64,000 nt of DNA from Phaeobacter inhibens DSM 16374 (lineage in GTDB: Bacteria; Pseudomonadota; Alphaproteobacteria; Rhodobacterales; Rhodobacteraceae). The first letter of the stretch is position 1; each line of letters begins with the position of its first letter. Positions 8,540 to 18,034 of this stretch are shown here, one piece after another. Both the position numbers and the translations under genes were made by a program. Below the pieces are notes generated by a model that searched no databases, was not told the origin of the DNA, and was given only the letters and a program-made list of their open reading frames with translations. Location: positions 682,001 through 746,000 of the forward strand of contig NZ_KI421498.1 of NCBI RefSeq assembly GCF_000473105.1, written 5' to 3'.

Positions 8540-9001
8540 TCAGAGCGCTTTGGCGGCCTCCAGCACTTCGGCGACATGGCCGTCGACCTTCACCTTGCGC
8601 CAGATCTGGGCAATGTTGCCCTCGGCGTCGATGAGGAAGGTCGAGCGTTCGATCCCCCAGTGTTTCTTGCCGTACATGTTCTTTTCCTTCCAGACGCCAT
8701 AATCCTCGCAGGTGGTGCCTTCGGCATCAGAGAGGAGCGGCGTGGTCAGGCTGTGTTTGGCGACAAATTTGTCGTGTTTTGCGACCGGATCCTTGGAGAT
8801 GCCATAGACCACCGCCCCGGCATCGGCAAAGGCCTGCAGATGCTCGGAAAATCCGATGGATTCCTTGGTGCAGCCCGGGGTATCATCGCGGGGGTAAAAG
8901 AACAGCACGACGGCCTTGCCGCGCAGCTCCTCCAACGTCACGGTGCCACCGCCATCGCGGGGCAGGTTAAAGGAGGGCGCGGGGTCTGAGGGGGCGAGCA
9001 T
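8540..9001 (-). CDS. bcp: Thioredoxin-dependent peroxiredoxin, Bcp/PrxQ type
   Basis: A 153-residue thiol peroxidase that reduces hydrogen peroxide and organic hydroperoxides, with thioredoxin as electron donor. The peroxidatic cysteine lies in the motif FYPRDDTPGCTKES; in place of the CTxEAC form with a resolving Cys five residues later, this one has CTKESI. A Cys in EGTTCEDYGVW may resolve instead. Length matches the family. The start ATG 9001 has AGGAG-like sequence upstream in a long non-coding leader shared with the divergent YhdP-like gene. Confidence 0.93.
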   Translation of the reverse strand: MLAPSDPAPSFNLPRDGGGTVTLEELRGKAVVLFFYPRDDTPGCTKESIGFSEHLQAFADAGAVVYGISKDPVAKHDKFVAKHSLTTPLLSDAEGTTCEDYGVWKEKNMYGKKHWGIERSTFLIDAEGNIAQIWRKVKVDGHVAEVLEAAKAL

Positions 9002-9101
9002 AATTCGAGGTCTCCAAAACGGTTTCGCAGGGTTTGCGTGCCACAGTTAGGCCATCACAGGCAAAGGGAAAGCAAGGATTAAACCAGCCTCATCCAAAGC
9101 G

Positions 9102-12100
9102 GTGGATTCTGAACAGGAGCCATCTTCCTCTGCGTCGGCGGATGCCGTGCAGGATGCCGGGCCCAGTGGGGCCGCGGCCGCGGAGGGTGTGGCTGTCGCA
9201 AAGGCGGTGCCGCCGCCGGACGGGCCGGGGTTTCTGGGGCCGGATGAGGAGGCGCCGGAGGTGACCGCAGCGCCCGAAGGGGAAGAGGCCGAGGCGGAAC
9301 GCATAATGCAGGACGAGGCGGTGCCGGTGCCGGTTCCGGGGCCACGGGCGTCCGATGGCATTTCCGCCGGGGATCTCGTCAAACCTGCTGACGAGGATGC
9401 AGAGACAGTGGCCGCTGCAGTGTCACAACCCGCTTCGGATGTCAGAGCCAAACCGAAGCCCCGCATCCTGCCCCGCATCCTGCCCCGCATCCTGCGCCGG
9501 ATGCTGCGCAGTGCAGCCATCACCGCCGTGGTTCTGGCATTGCTGGCAAGCGGGGTTGTTTTCCTTGGGCTGGGGACGCGGCTTGACGCGCCGGATTGGC
9601 TGCGTGACCGGGTGGAGCGGCGGATTGAGCGGCATCTGGGCGGGTTGAGCATTGAATTCGGCGCCATTCATCTGGTGGTGAACCGGGGCTGGCGGCCCCG
9701 CATCAGCCTGCGCGATGTGACCCTGCGTGATGAAACCGGCGCGCGGGTGGCGCGGCTGGCGGATGCGCAGGCCTCGCTGGCGATGCGGCCGCTGCTGCGC
9801 GGTCAGATCCGGCCTAAGACCATCATGTTGAGCGGGCTTTACGGAACCCTGCGGCGGGACAATAGTGGCGGTCTGGCACTGAGTTTGGCCGAGGGGGAGG
9901 CACCGCTACGGCAGGCGGCCACCCTGCCTGCGCTGATTGAGCAATGGGACCGCCAGCTGGAGTTACCGGTGCTGTCAGCGCTGGTCGAGGTTGAGACCGA
10001 CGCGCTGACCCTGCGCTATGAGGATGCGCGTCTGGGGCGGGTCTGGACGCTGGATGGCGGCAGCATTCGCATGAACCGCAGCGGTCAGGACATCGAACTG
10101 GCCGCCGGGTTCTCGCTACTGAGCGGGCGCGACTACGTTGGGACTGTTGAGGCGAATTACAGCTCCGCGATCGGCGACAAGGCGGCGGAATTTGGCGTGC
10201 TTGTCAATTCGGTGGCGAGCAAGGATATCGCTGCCCAAAGCGCAGCACTCGGCTGGCTGGATGTTCTGGACGCGCCGATTTCGGGGTCTCTGCGCGGCGC
10301 GATCAGCAGCGAGGGGGCCTTGCTGCCGGTCTCTGCCAGCTTGCAGATTGGTGAAGGGGTGATCCAGCCCACCGCCGCCACCCGCCCGGTGCCGATCACC
10401 GGCGCGCAGAGCTATTTCACCTATCTGCCGGACCGGCAGGAACTGCGCTTCAACGAGCTGTCGGTGAACAGCGGCTGGGGCTCCGGCACGATGGAAGGGC
10501 GGGCGCGTCTGATCGGGGTGGAAAACGGCCAGCTGACTGATCTGGTCGGACAATTGCGGTTTCAGGGACTGAGCCTCAACCCGGCGAAACTCTATGATAC
10601 GCCACTGGATCTGGCCGGGGTGACGGCGGATTTCAAGCTGGAGATGGCGCCGTTCCGGCTGCGTCTGGGCGAGATGCTGGTGCGCGACGGTGAGACGCGG
10701 ATCTTGCTGGATGGCGAGATTTCGGCGGGGCAGACGGGTTGGGATTACGCGCTGAACGGACGCGCCAACCGGATGACTGCCGAGCGGCTGAAAGAGGTCT
10801 GGCCTGCCGCAGCGCCGCCAAAGCCGCGCGAATGGGTGCGCGACAACCTGTTGGGTGGTTATGCGCGGGATGTGAATTTTGCCATGCGCGGCAGTGGCAC
10901 GGCGAAACCCTTCGTCTATCTCGATCTGGCCTTTGAAGATGCGGCGGTGAAATTCCAGAAATCGCTGCCCCCTCTGCGGGAGGCCGCCGGGCAGTTCAGC
11001 CTTTACGGCAACCGGTTGGTGGTGATGGCGACAAAGGGCTGGGTGACGGCGGATCAGGGCGGGCGCGTGGATGCGGCGGGTACGTCGTTCATTATTCCTG
11101 ACACTTCGGTGAAGGACGGCGCGCCGGGGATCGCCCGGATTGAGGCCTCGGGCCCGGTGACGGCGGCGCTCTCGCTGCTCAACCGTCCGCCGCTTTCGGT
11201 GATGGACAAGGCGGGGTTGCCGGTGGATCTGGCCTCCGGACAGGTGGCGCTGAGCGGGACGCTGTCCCTGCCGCTGCGCAAAGGGGTGACACCGGAGGAG
11301 ATCACCTATCACTACAGGGGGCGTATACGCGATGCGGCCAGTGCTGTGCTGGTGCCGGGAGAGAGCCTCTCGGCTGAGGTGCTGGGGCTGAGCGGGGATC
11401 AGGGCCACGTGCAGATTGAGGGGGACGGAGCGCTTTCGGGGGTGCCGGGCAGCCTCGTCTGGCGGCAGGCGGTCGGTCCGGCAGTGGAGCGGGCGAGTGC
11501 AGCGGCGGGTCAGGCGCCACCTGTGCGGGTCAAAGGCACGATTGAGCTGTCGCAGGACACGGTTGATAGGTTTGATATCGGGCTGCCTGCGGGATCGGTA
11601 TTCGGTCGCGGTGTGGGCCGGTATGAGGTGGTGATCGACAAGGGCGTGGCGCCGAAGCTGACGCTGGAGAGCGATCTGAGCGGGCTGGGCCTGCGGATCC
11701 CGGCGCTGAGCTGGCGGTTGAGCGAAGCCACCACCGGCCAGCTGCGGATGCGCGCCACTCTGGGAGAGACGCCACGGGTGGAGGCGCTGTCGCTTGAGGG
11801 GGCGGGGTTGCAGGCCTCGGGCAATGTGACATTGGCGCCGGGGGGCGGTCTCAGCCGGGCGTTGTTTGATCGGGTGGAATTGCGAAACTGGTTCCGGGGG
11901 GCGGTTGAGCTGGTCGGGCGCGGTACGCGGGCGCCGGGCATTAATATCCGTAGCGGTGTGCTGGATCTGCGACAGATGCCCGATGGATCGGGCGGCAGTG
12001 GCAGCAGCGGTGGCTCCTCAGGCGGGTCAGGACCCATCAACCTGCAACTGGACCGGATGCAGGTCACGGACAGCATCGCGCTGACAGGCTTTCGCGGGCG

Positions 12101-12848
12101 GTTTTCCACCACCGGCGGGTTGAATGGCAATTTTACCGCGGCGCTGAACGGGCAAACCGGGGTCAATGGCGTTGTGGTGCCGAAGGATGGCGGTTTTGCC
12201 ACCCGGATCCAGTCGCAGGATGCCGGCGGCGTGTTCCGCGCGGCGGGGGTGTTGCGCCATGGATCGGGCGGAACGTTTGATATGTCGCTGGTGCCCGCCC
12301 CCGGCGCGCCCGGTGAATATGACGGCCAGATTGAGGTGAAGAACACCCGCATTAAGGACGCGCCATCCATGGCGGCGCTGCTGAACGCGGTGAGCGTGGT
12401 CGGGCTGATTGATGCGCTGGCGGGGCAGGGCATTCTGTTCACGACGGTAGAGGCCAAGTTCCGGCTGGGGGCGACCCATCTGATCGTCCATGAAAGCAGC
12501 GCGGTGGGGCCGTCGATTGGTCTGTCGATGGATGGCAATTATGATCTGGAGCGCAGTGTTCTGAATATGCGGGGCGTGATCTCTCCGATCTATCTGCTCA
12601 ATGCGGTTGGCCGGGTCTTTACCCGCAAGGGGGAGGGGCTGATTGGCTTTGCCTTCACTTTGAAGGGGGCGGCGGATGATCCGCGTGTTCAGGTGAACCC
12701 GCTGTCGGGGCTGGCGCCGGGGATTTTCCGCGAATTGTTTCGGGGTCCGGCGCCAAGCCTGCCGGGGGAGGAGCCACCCAGCACCGTGGTGCCACGGGCC
12801 GAGCGGGAACGGCCGCCCTATTCCGTCTCACCCGGCGAAGATCGCTAG
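9102..12848 (+). CDS. Large AsmA/YhdP-like envelope protein (DUF3971-type)
   Basis: A protein of up to 1248 residues. Residues 1-130 are acidic, Pro/Ala-rich and of low complexity. They are followed by a triplicated RILP segment and one membrane helix (about 143-165, AAITAVVLALLASGVVFLGLG). The periplasmic remainder is beta-rich and Gly-rich and ends with an AsmA_2-like region. YhdP/TamB/AsmA relatives bridge inner and outer membrane and are linked to phospholipid transport. The start is uncertain: an in-frame stop at 9048 and a GTG at 9102 bound it, without a good ribosome site, and a later ATG at about 9306 is possible. The next gene, queA, follows after 102 bp. Confidence 0.8.
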   Translation: MDSEQEPSSSASADAVQDAGPSGAAAAEGVAVAKAVPPPDGPGFLGPDEEAPEVTAAPEGEEAEAERIMQDEAVPVPVPGPRASDGISAGDLVKPADEDAETVAAAVSQPASDVRAKPKPRILPRILPRILRRMLRSAAITAVVLALLASGVVFLGLGTRLDAPDWLRDRVERRIERHLGGLSIEFGAIHLVVNRGWRPRISLRDVTLRDETGARVARLADAQASLAMRPLLRGQIRPKTIMLSGLYGTLRRDNSGGLALSLAEGEAPLRQAATLPALIEQWDRQLELPVLSALVEVETDALTLRYEDARLGRVWTLDGGSIRMNRSGQDIELAAGFSLLSGRDYVGTVEANYSSAIGDKAAEFGVLVNSVASKDIAAQSAALGWLDVLDAPISGSLRGAISSEGALLPVSASLQIGEGVIQPTAATRPVPITGAQSYFTYLPDRQELRFNELSVNSGWGSGTMEGRARLIGVENGQLTDLVGQLRFQGLSLNPAKLYDTPLDLAGVTADFKLEMAPFRLRLGEMLVRDGETRILLDGEISAGQTGWDYALNGRANRMTAERLKEVWPAAAPPKPREWVRDNLLGGYARDVNFAMRGSGTAKPFVYLDLAFEDAAVKFQKSLPPLREAAGQFSLYGNRLVVMATKGWVTADQGGRVDAAGTSFIIPDTSVKDGAPGIARIEASGPVTAALSLLNRPPLSVMDKAGLPVDLASGQVALSGTLSLPLRKGVTPEEITYHYRGRIRDAASAVLVPGESLSAEVLGLSGDQGHVQIEGDGALSGVPGSLVWRQAVGPAVERASAAAGQAPPVRVKGTIELSQDTVDRFDIGLPAGSVFGRGVGRYEVVIDKGVAPKLTLESDLSGLGLRIPALSWRLSEATTGQLRMRATLGETPRVEALSLEGAGLQASGNVTLAPGGGLSRALFDRVELRNWFRGAVELVGRGTRAPGINIRSGVLDLRQMPDGSGGSGSSGGSSGGSGPINLQLDRMQVTDSIALTGFRGRFSTTGGLNGNFTAALNGQTGVNGVVVPKDGGFATRIQSQDAGGVFRAAGVLRHGSGGTFDMSLVPAPGAPGEYDGQIEVKNTRIKDAPSMAALLNAVSVVGLIDALAGQGILFTTVEAKFRLGATHLIVHESSAVGPSIGLSMDGNYDLERSVLNMRGVISPIYLLNAVGRVFTRKGEGLIGFAFTLKGAADDPRVQVNPLSGLAPGIFRELFRGPAPSLPGEEPPSTVVPRAERERPPYSVSPGEDR

Positions 12849-12950
12849 TGGGCGGACCTGGGGGCGGAGGCCGATTTCGGCGCGGTGTTTGGCGGTTATC
12901 TGCACAAAACCTGTTGGCCAAGGGCGGCGCAACAGCCTATATCGCAGCCT

Positions 12951-14021
12951 ATGAAACTCAGTGATTTTGACTTCGATCTTCCCGATGACCGCATTGCCAC
13001 CCGTCCGGCAGTGCCGCGCAGCTCCGCGCGGCTGCTGGTGGCGGAAGGCGACCGTATCAGGGATGCGCGCGTGGCCAACCTGGGCCAGTGGCTGCGGTCC
13101 GGCGACCGGCTGGTGCTGAATGACACCAAGGTGATTCCCGCGCGCCTCAGCGGGTTGCGTCACCGCGACACCGCACAGGGGCCGATGGCCGCCAAGGTGG
13201 AGGTCACGCTGCTCGATCCGGGCGCGGATGGCAGCTGGGCGGCGCTTTTGAAACCGCTGAAGAAGGTCAAGCCGGGCGAAGAGATCATTTTCTCCGACGC
13301 GCTTAGCGCGACATTGGAGCGGATTGAAGACGGGCAGGGCCATCTGAAATTCAATCTGAGTGGTACCGATTTTGATGCCGCTTTGGCGGAGGCCGGCGCA
13401 ATGCCGCTGCCACCTTATATTGCCGCCAAACGACCAGCGGATGAGCAGGACAAAACCGACTATCAGACCGTCTGGGCGCGCAATTCCGGTGCGGTGGCGG
13501 CCCCCACGGCATCCTTGCATTTTGACGATGCGCTGTTGGCGGAGTTGCAGGCCAAGGGTGTCGAGATCAGCTATGTCACACTGCATGTGGGCGCGGGCAC
13601 CTTCCTGCCGGTGAAGGTGGAGGATGTGACCACCCACCGGATGCATGCCGAATGGGGCCGCGTCAGCGCCGAGGCGGCGACGGAGATTGCCGCGACCAAG
13701 GCGGCAGGCGGGCGGGTGATCCCGGTTGGCACCACGGCATTGCGTCTGATCGAAAGTGCGGCACAATCGGGTGCGATCCAGCCCTGGGAAGGGGATACTG
13801 ATATCTTTATCTATCCCGGTTTCACCTTCCATGTGGCGGATGCGCTGATGACCAATTTCCACCTGCCGAAATCGACGCTGCTGATGCTGGTGTCGGCGCT
13901 GATGGGGCAGGACCGGATTCGGGCGATCTATGATCATGCGCTGGCCGAGGAATACCGGTTCTTTTCCTACGGCGATGCGTCGCTTTTGATCCCGCCTACG
14001 GCGGAGATGTCGCAGACCTGA
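12951..14021 (+). CDS. queA: S-adenosylmethionine:tRNA ribosyltransferase-isomerase QueA
   Basis: A 356-residue enzyme that transfers the ribosyl part of SAM to 7-aminomethyl-7-deazaguanine in tRNA, making epoxyqueuosine at the wobble position of GUN anticodons. The start ATG 12951 gives the family N-terminus [16 protein letters not shown]. Other family signatures are [36 protein letters not shown] and [11 protein letters not shown]. The protein is full length. The partner gene tgt is not adjacent here. A terminator with a T6 tail follows at 14087-14118. Confidence 0.97.
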   Translation: MKLSDFDFDLPDDRIATRPAVPRSSARLLVAEGDRIRDARVANLGQWLRSGDRLVLNDTKVIPARLSGLRHRDTAQGPMAAKVEVTLLDPGADGSWAALLKPLKKVKPGEEIIFSDALSATLERIEDGQGHLKFNLSGTDFDAALAEAGAMPLPPYIAAKRPADEQDKTDYQTVWARNSGAVAAPTASLHFDDALLAELQAKGVEISYVTLHVGAGTFLPVKVEDVTTHRMHAEWGRVSAEAATEIAATKAAGGRVIPVGTTALRLIESAAQSGAIQPWEGDTDIFIYPGFTFHVADALMTNFHLPKSTLLMLVSALMGQDRIRAIYDHALAEEYRFFSYGDASLLIPPTAEMSQT

Positions 14022-14086
14022 GGCGCAATTTCAGCGAAAAGCAGATTTAACCGGTTGGTCCTATGGTCTTGCCGGATTCTGTCGTC

Positions 14087-14118
14087 ACCGGGTCTGCCAT
14101 GGGCACACCCGGTTTTTT
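14087..14118 (+). terminator. Terminator of queA
   Basis: ACCGGGT (14087-14093) pairs with ACCCGGT (14107-14113) around a 13-nt loop that can itself pair, followed by six T. Confidence 0.7.
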
Positions 14119-14268
14119 GGCTCTCTTGGTCATGAAAACGCCATGGGATTTCGTTCATAACGGCGCGCGGTGATGGCGATGTCCGTGACCAATTCAACAC
14201 CCCCAGCGAGGGGCCAGAGCCTGTTAGGCGTGCTCTGGCACAGATAAGCGAAGTAGGAGATACGGGCG

Positions 14269-15543
14269 ATGTGGCAGGTGCTGTCGAGCGCATGGGCGCT
14301 GCTGTTGGGCATGGGAATGCTGATGATCGGCAACGGTCTGCAGGGCACTCTCTTGGGTGTGCGAGGGGATATCGAAGGGTTCTCTACGTTACAGATGTCC
14401 TTTGTTATGTCGGCCTATTTTGTGGGCTTTCTGGGCGGGTCCCGACTGGCGCCGGAGATGATCCGGCGGGTTGGTCATGTGCGGGTCTTTGCGGCGCTGG
14501 CCTCGTTCATCTCGGCTGTGATGATTCTATACCCGGCTGTCACCAACCCGGTGGCCTGGATGTTGTTGCGCGTGGTGATCGGTTTTTGCTTCTCCGGCGT
14601 GTATGTGACCGCAGAAAGCTGGCTCAACAACGCCTCCGACAATGCCAACCGGGGCAAGGCGCTGTCGCTGTATATGATCGTGCAGATGATCGGTATCGTC
14701 AGCGCTCAGGCGTTGCTGCTGGTGGGGGATCCGTCGGGCTATGAGACCTTCGTGATTGCCTCGGTGGTGGTTTCGGTGTCCTTCGCGCCCATTTTGCTGT
14801 CGATTTCGCCGACGCCTGCCTTTGACCGGACCAAACCGATGTCACTGCGCCAGCTGATGGATGCCTCGCCCTTGGGCTGTGTTGGCATGTTCCTGCTGGG
14901 TGGTGTGTTCTCTGCCCAGTTCGGCATGAGTGCGGTTTATGCGGCCTCTGCGGGGCTGAGCCTCACCCAGATCTCGATCTTTGTTGCGACCTTCTACGTG
15001 GGGGCCGTGGTGATGCAATATCCGCTGGGCTGGATGTCGGACCGGATGGACCGCCGGATTCTGATCCTGTTTGGCGCGGCTGTAGCGGGCGCTGCGGCGA
15101 TTGGTGCGATGATCCTTGGGACCGATTTCAATTTCCTGCTGATTGCGGCCTTCCTGATTGGCGGCATGACCAACCCGCTTTACTCATTGCTGATCGCCCA
15201 TACCAATGACTACCTCGACTATGATGATATGCCGGCGGCCTCTGGCGGGCTGGTGTTCATCAACGGGCTGGGGGCTGTGGCCGGACCGCTGATCACGGGC
15301 TGGATGATGGGTGACAGCGTGTTTGGCGCGCCGGGGTTCTTTTTGTTCATGGCGGTGCTGCTGCTGCTGCTGGCGGTCTATGCGGGCTATCGCACGACTC
15401 AGCGCCCGGCCATTCCGACGGATGAGACCGGGATCATGTCACCCATGGCCCCAACCGGGTCACCTGTTGTGGTTGAGTTTGCCCAGGAATACGCAATCGA
15501 AACGGACATTGAAGAGCAGGAAGCCGCCGCCGAAACGAGCTGA
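14269..15543 (+). CDS. MFS transporter (12-TM, YcaD/UMF1-like)
   Basis: A 424-residue inner-membrane transporter with about twelve hydrophobic segments. The start ATG 14269 follows AGGAG at about 14255. The first helix (WALLLGMGMLMIGNGLQGTLLGVR) and the conserved loop GGSRLAPEMIRRVGHVRVFA fit the major facilitator fold, and a second loop motif is WMSDRMDRRI. TAESWLNNASDNANRGKALSLYM resembles the YcaD/UMF group. The C-terminal 50 residues are acidic and cytoplasmic. The substrate cannot be told from sequence and no enzyme gene is linked to it. Confidence 0.85.
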   Translation: MWQVLSSAWALLLGMGMLMIGNGLQGTLLGVRGDIEGFSTLQMSFVMSAYFVGFLGGSRLAPEMIRRVGHVRVFAALASFISAVMILYPAVTNPVAWMLLRVVIGFCFSGVYVTAESWLNNASDNANRGKALSLYMIVQMIGIVSAQALLLVGDPSGYETFVIASVVVSVSFAPILLSISPTPAFDRTKPMSLRQLMDASPLGCVGMFLLGGVFSAQFGMSAVYAASAGLSLTQISIFVATFYVGAVVMQYPLGWMSDRMDRRILILFGAAVAGAAAIGAMILGTDFNFLLIAAFLIGGMTNPLYSLLIAHTNDYLDYDDMPAASGGLVFINGLGAVAGPLITGWMMGDSVFGAPGFFLFMAVLLLLLAVYAGYRTTQRPAIPTDETGIMSPMAPTGSPVVVEFAQEYAIETDIEEQEAAAETS

Positions 15544-15680
15544 TTGCGCTAACTTGCGGGATTTGTGATGAAATTTTCACGAAACTGTCGTGTATGACGC
15601 AAATCGTGACGGGCTTCCCCTTGTAAAATCTCTGCAAAAGCGTCTGAATTTCAGGACGGTATCTATGTGGAGGCAGACCT

Positions 15681-16259
15681 ATGACAGGTCCTGAGGAGAT
15701 CCTAGACTTCTGGCTCGTGAGCACGGGTGAGAAGGGCTGGTATATGCAGGATGACGCACTGGATCAGGAGATCCGGCGCCGGTTCGAGACGACGTGGGAG
15801 GCCGCCTGTGAGGGCAAATGCGACCACTGGCGCAGCGGGCCGAAGGGGGTTCTGGCCTATATCATCCTGACCGACCAGTTCCCGCGTAATATGTTCCGGG
15901 GCGAGGCGCAGGCCTTTGCCACGGATACGCTGGCGCTGGCGGCGGCGAAATGTGCGATCAGCAAGTCCTGGGACATGAAGATTGATGAGCCGCAGCGGCA
16001 GTTTTTCTACCTGCCGCTGATGCACTCGGAGAACCTGTGCGATCAGGAGCGCTGTGTGCGGCTGATGCTGGAGCGGATGCCCAAGAACGGCGCGTCCAAC
16101 CTGCTGCATGCGCGGGCCCACCGCGAGGTGATCCGTCAGTTTGGTCGCTTCCCCTATCGCAATGAGGCGCTGTCGCGCAGCAGCACGGCGCCGGAAATGG
16201 ATTATGTGATGGCTGGCGGTTATGGCAGCACCATGCGCAGTCTTCAGGCCGCAGGCTGA
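15681..16259 (+). CDS. DUF924 family protein
   Basis: A 192-residue DUF924 protein, an all-helical family related to TPR folds whose function is unknown. The ATG at 15681 follows TGGAGGCAGACCT. Typical family motifs are present: ILDFWL at the N-terminus, ILTDQFPRNMFRG in the middle, FFYLPLMHSE and HREVIRQFGRFPYRN at the C-terminus. Length matches the family. It sits between an MFS gene and lpd and is followed by a GC-rich hairpin, so it is probably a single-gene unit. Confidence 0.9.
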   Translation: MTGPEEILDFWLVSTGEKGWYMQDDALDQEIRRRFETTWEAACEGKCDHWRSGPKGVLAYIILTDQFPRNMFRGEAQAFATDTLALAAAKCAISKSWDMKIDEPQRQFFYLPLMHSENLCDQERCVRLMLERMPKNGASNLLHARAHREVIRQFGRFPYRNEALSRSSTAPEMDYVMAGGYGSTMRSLQAAG

Positions 16260-16313
16260 GGCAGTTGCCTTTCGGGCTTGCCTGAAACGCATCCTGCCCT
16301 GACACTGGTTTTG

Positions 16314-16342
16314 CGCCGCGCCCCAAGGATCGGGGCGCGGCG
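16314..16342 (+). terminator. GC-rich hairpin after the DUF924 gene
   Basis: A perfect 11-bp stem CGCCGCGCCCC/GGGGCGCGGCG with a 7-nt loop. The tail TAGCTGTTTC has few T, so termination strength is uncertain. Confidence 0.55.
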
Positions 16343-16450
16343 TAGCTGTTTCTTGCATGGCCGCTATGAGCCTGCACTGGATGATTGCAGTGCTGCGGGA
16401 AATAGTTTAACGGTGAACTAGTTTTTGATCCAGCTTGGCGAGGAACCACC

Positions 16451-17845
16451 ATGGCCGCAGAAACCTATGACGTGATCGTAATCGGCGCAGGGCCGGGGGG
16501 CTATGTGGCCGCCATCCGCGCCGCTCAGCTGGGGCTGAAGACCTGCATTGTCGAGCGCGAGCATATGGGTGGCATCTGTCTGAACTGGGGCTGCATCCCA
16601 ACCAAGGCGCTGCTGCGGTCGTCGGAAGTGTTTCACCTGATGGAGCGGGCGAAGGATTTCGGGCTGAAAGCCGACAACATCGGCTATGATCTGGACGCGG
16701 TGGTCAAACGCTCACGCGGGGTCGCCAAACAGCTCAGCTCCGGCATCGGCCATCTGATGAAGAAGAACAAGATTGCCGTGGTCATGGGCGAGGCGACGCT
16801 CCCGACCAAGGGCAGGGTGTCTGTGAAAACCGAAAAGGGCACGCAGGAACTGGCGGCGAAGAACATCGTGTTGGCCACCGGCGCGCGAGCACGGGAGCTG
16901 CCGGGGCTGGAAGCGGACGGCGATCTGGTCTGGACCTACAAACACGCGCTGGATCCGGTACGGATGCCGAAAAAGCTGCTGGTCATCGGTTCCGGCGCCA
17001 TCGGCATCGAATTTGCAAGTTTCTACAATACCTTGGGCGCCGATACGACTGTTGTCGAAGTCATGGACCGGGTGCTACCGGTGGAAGATGCGGAGATTTC
17101 CGCCTTTGCCAAGAAGGCCTTTGTCAAACAGGGCATGAAGATCATGGAGAAAGCCATGGTCAAACAGCTGGATCGTGGCAAGGGCAAGGTCACCGCCCAT
17201 ATTGAGGTCGGCGGCAAGGTCGAGAAACAGGAATTCGATACCGTGATTTCTGCTGTCGGTATCGTCGGCAATGTTGAGGGGCTGGGCCTGGAAGGTCTGG
17301 GCGTCAAGGTTGACCGTACCCATGTTGTGACAGATGAATACTGCCGCACCGGGGTCGATGGGCTTTATGCCATCGGCGATATCGCCGGCGCGCCCTGGCT
17401 TGCGCATAAGGCGTCGCACGAGGGCGTCATGGTGGCCGAGCTGATCGCGGGCAAACACGCGCACGCTGTAAAGCCCGAAAGCATTGCCGGTTGCACCTAT
17501 TGCCATCCGCAGGTCGCCTCCGTCGGCTACACCGAGGCCAAGGCGAAGGAACTGGGGTACGATATCAAGGTTGGTCGCTTCCCCTTCATCGGCAACGGCA
17601 AGGCGATTGCACTGGGCGAGGCCGAGGGCATGGTGAAGACCATCTTTGACGCCAAAACAGGTGAGCTTTTGGGTGCGCATATGGTTGGTGCGGAAGTGAC
17701 CGAGATGATTCAGGGTTATGTGGTGGGTCGCCAGCTGGAGACCACCGAAGAAGATCTGATGAACACTGTCTTCCCGCATCCGACGCTCAGCGAGATGATG
17801 CATGAGAGCGTGCTCGATGCCTTTGACCGGGTGATCCATATGTAA
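16451..17845 (+). CDS. lpdA: Dihydrolipoyl dehydrogenase (E3)
   Basis: A 464-residue FAD flavoprotein that reoxidises dihydrolipoamide in 2-oxoacid dehydrogenase complexes or the glycine cleavage system. Visible are the FAD-binding GAGPGGYVAAIRAAQLG near residue 12, the redox disulfide GGICLNWGCIPTK (about 40-50), the NAD-binding GSGAIGIEFASFYNTLG (about 180) and the C-terminal HPTLSEMMHESVL with the His-Glu pair of the active site. It is encoded away from the E1/E2 genes, as one of the several E3 copies usual in this group. A terminator follows. Confidence 0.96.
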   Translation: MAAETYDVIVIGAGPGGYVAAIRAAQLGLKTCIVEREHMGGICLNWGCIPTKALLRSSEVFHLMERAKDFGLKADNIGYDLDAVVKRSRGVAKQLSSGIGHLMKKNKIAVVMGEATLPTKGRVSVKTEKGTQELAAKNIVLATGARARELPGLEADGDLVWTYKHALDPVRMPKKLLVIGSGAIGIEFASFYNTLGADTTVVEVMDRVLPVEDAEISAFAKKAFVKQGMKIMEKAMVKQLDRGKGKVTAHIEVGGKVEKQEFDTVISAVGIVGNVEGLGLEGLGVKVDRTHVVTDEYCRTGVDGLYAIGDIAGAPWLAHKASHEGVMVAELIAGKHAHAVKPESIAGCTYCHPQVASVGYTEAKAKELGYDIKVGRFPFIGNGKAIALGEAEGMVKTIFDAKTGELLGAHMVGAEVTEMIQGYVVGRQLETTEEDLMNTVFPHPTLSEMMHESVLDAFDRVIHM

Positions 17846-17881
17846 GCTGGTCTTCGGGCCTGCTTAACTGAGATGACAGAG

Positions 17882-17909
17882 ACGCCCGAGGCTATGCTTC
17901 GGGCGTTTT
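17882..17909 (+). terminator. Terminator of lpdA
   Basis: ACGCCCGAGGC (17882-17892) pairs with GCTTCGGGCGT (17896-17906) with one G-T pair, followed by TTTT. Confidence 0.8.
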
Positions 17910-18034
17910 GCATATGGTTTTGGCGGCAGCGCTCAGTCTGTCTGGTGCTTCGCGATGGGGCAGGGTATGCCATGCGCTTCGGCCGGTCCTGGCGGATTCC
18001 ATGCGCGACGCGCGATTGCAATGAGGGCAGCCCC

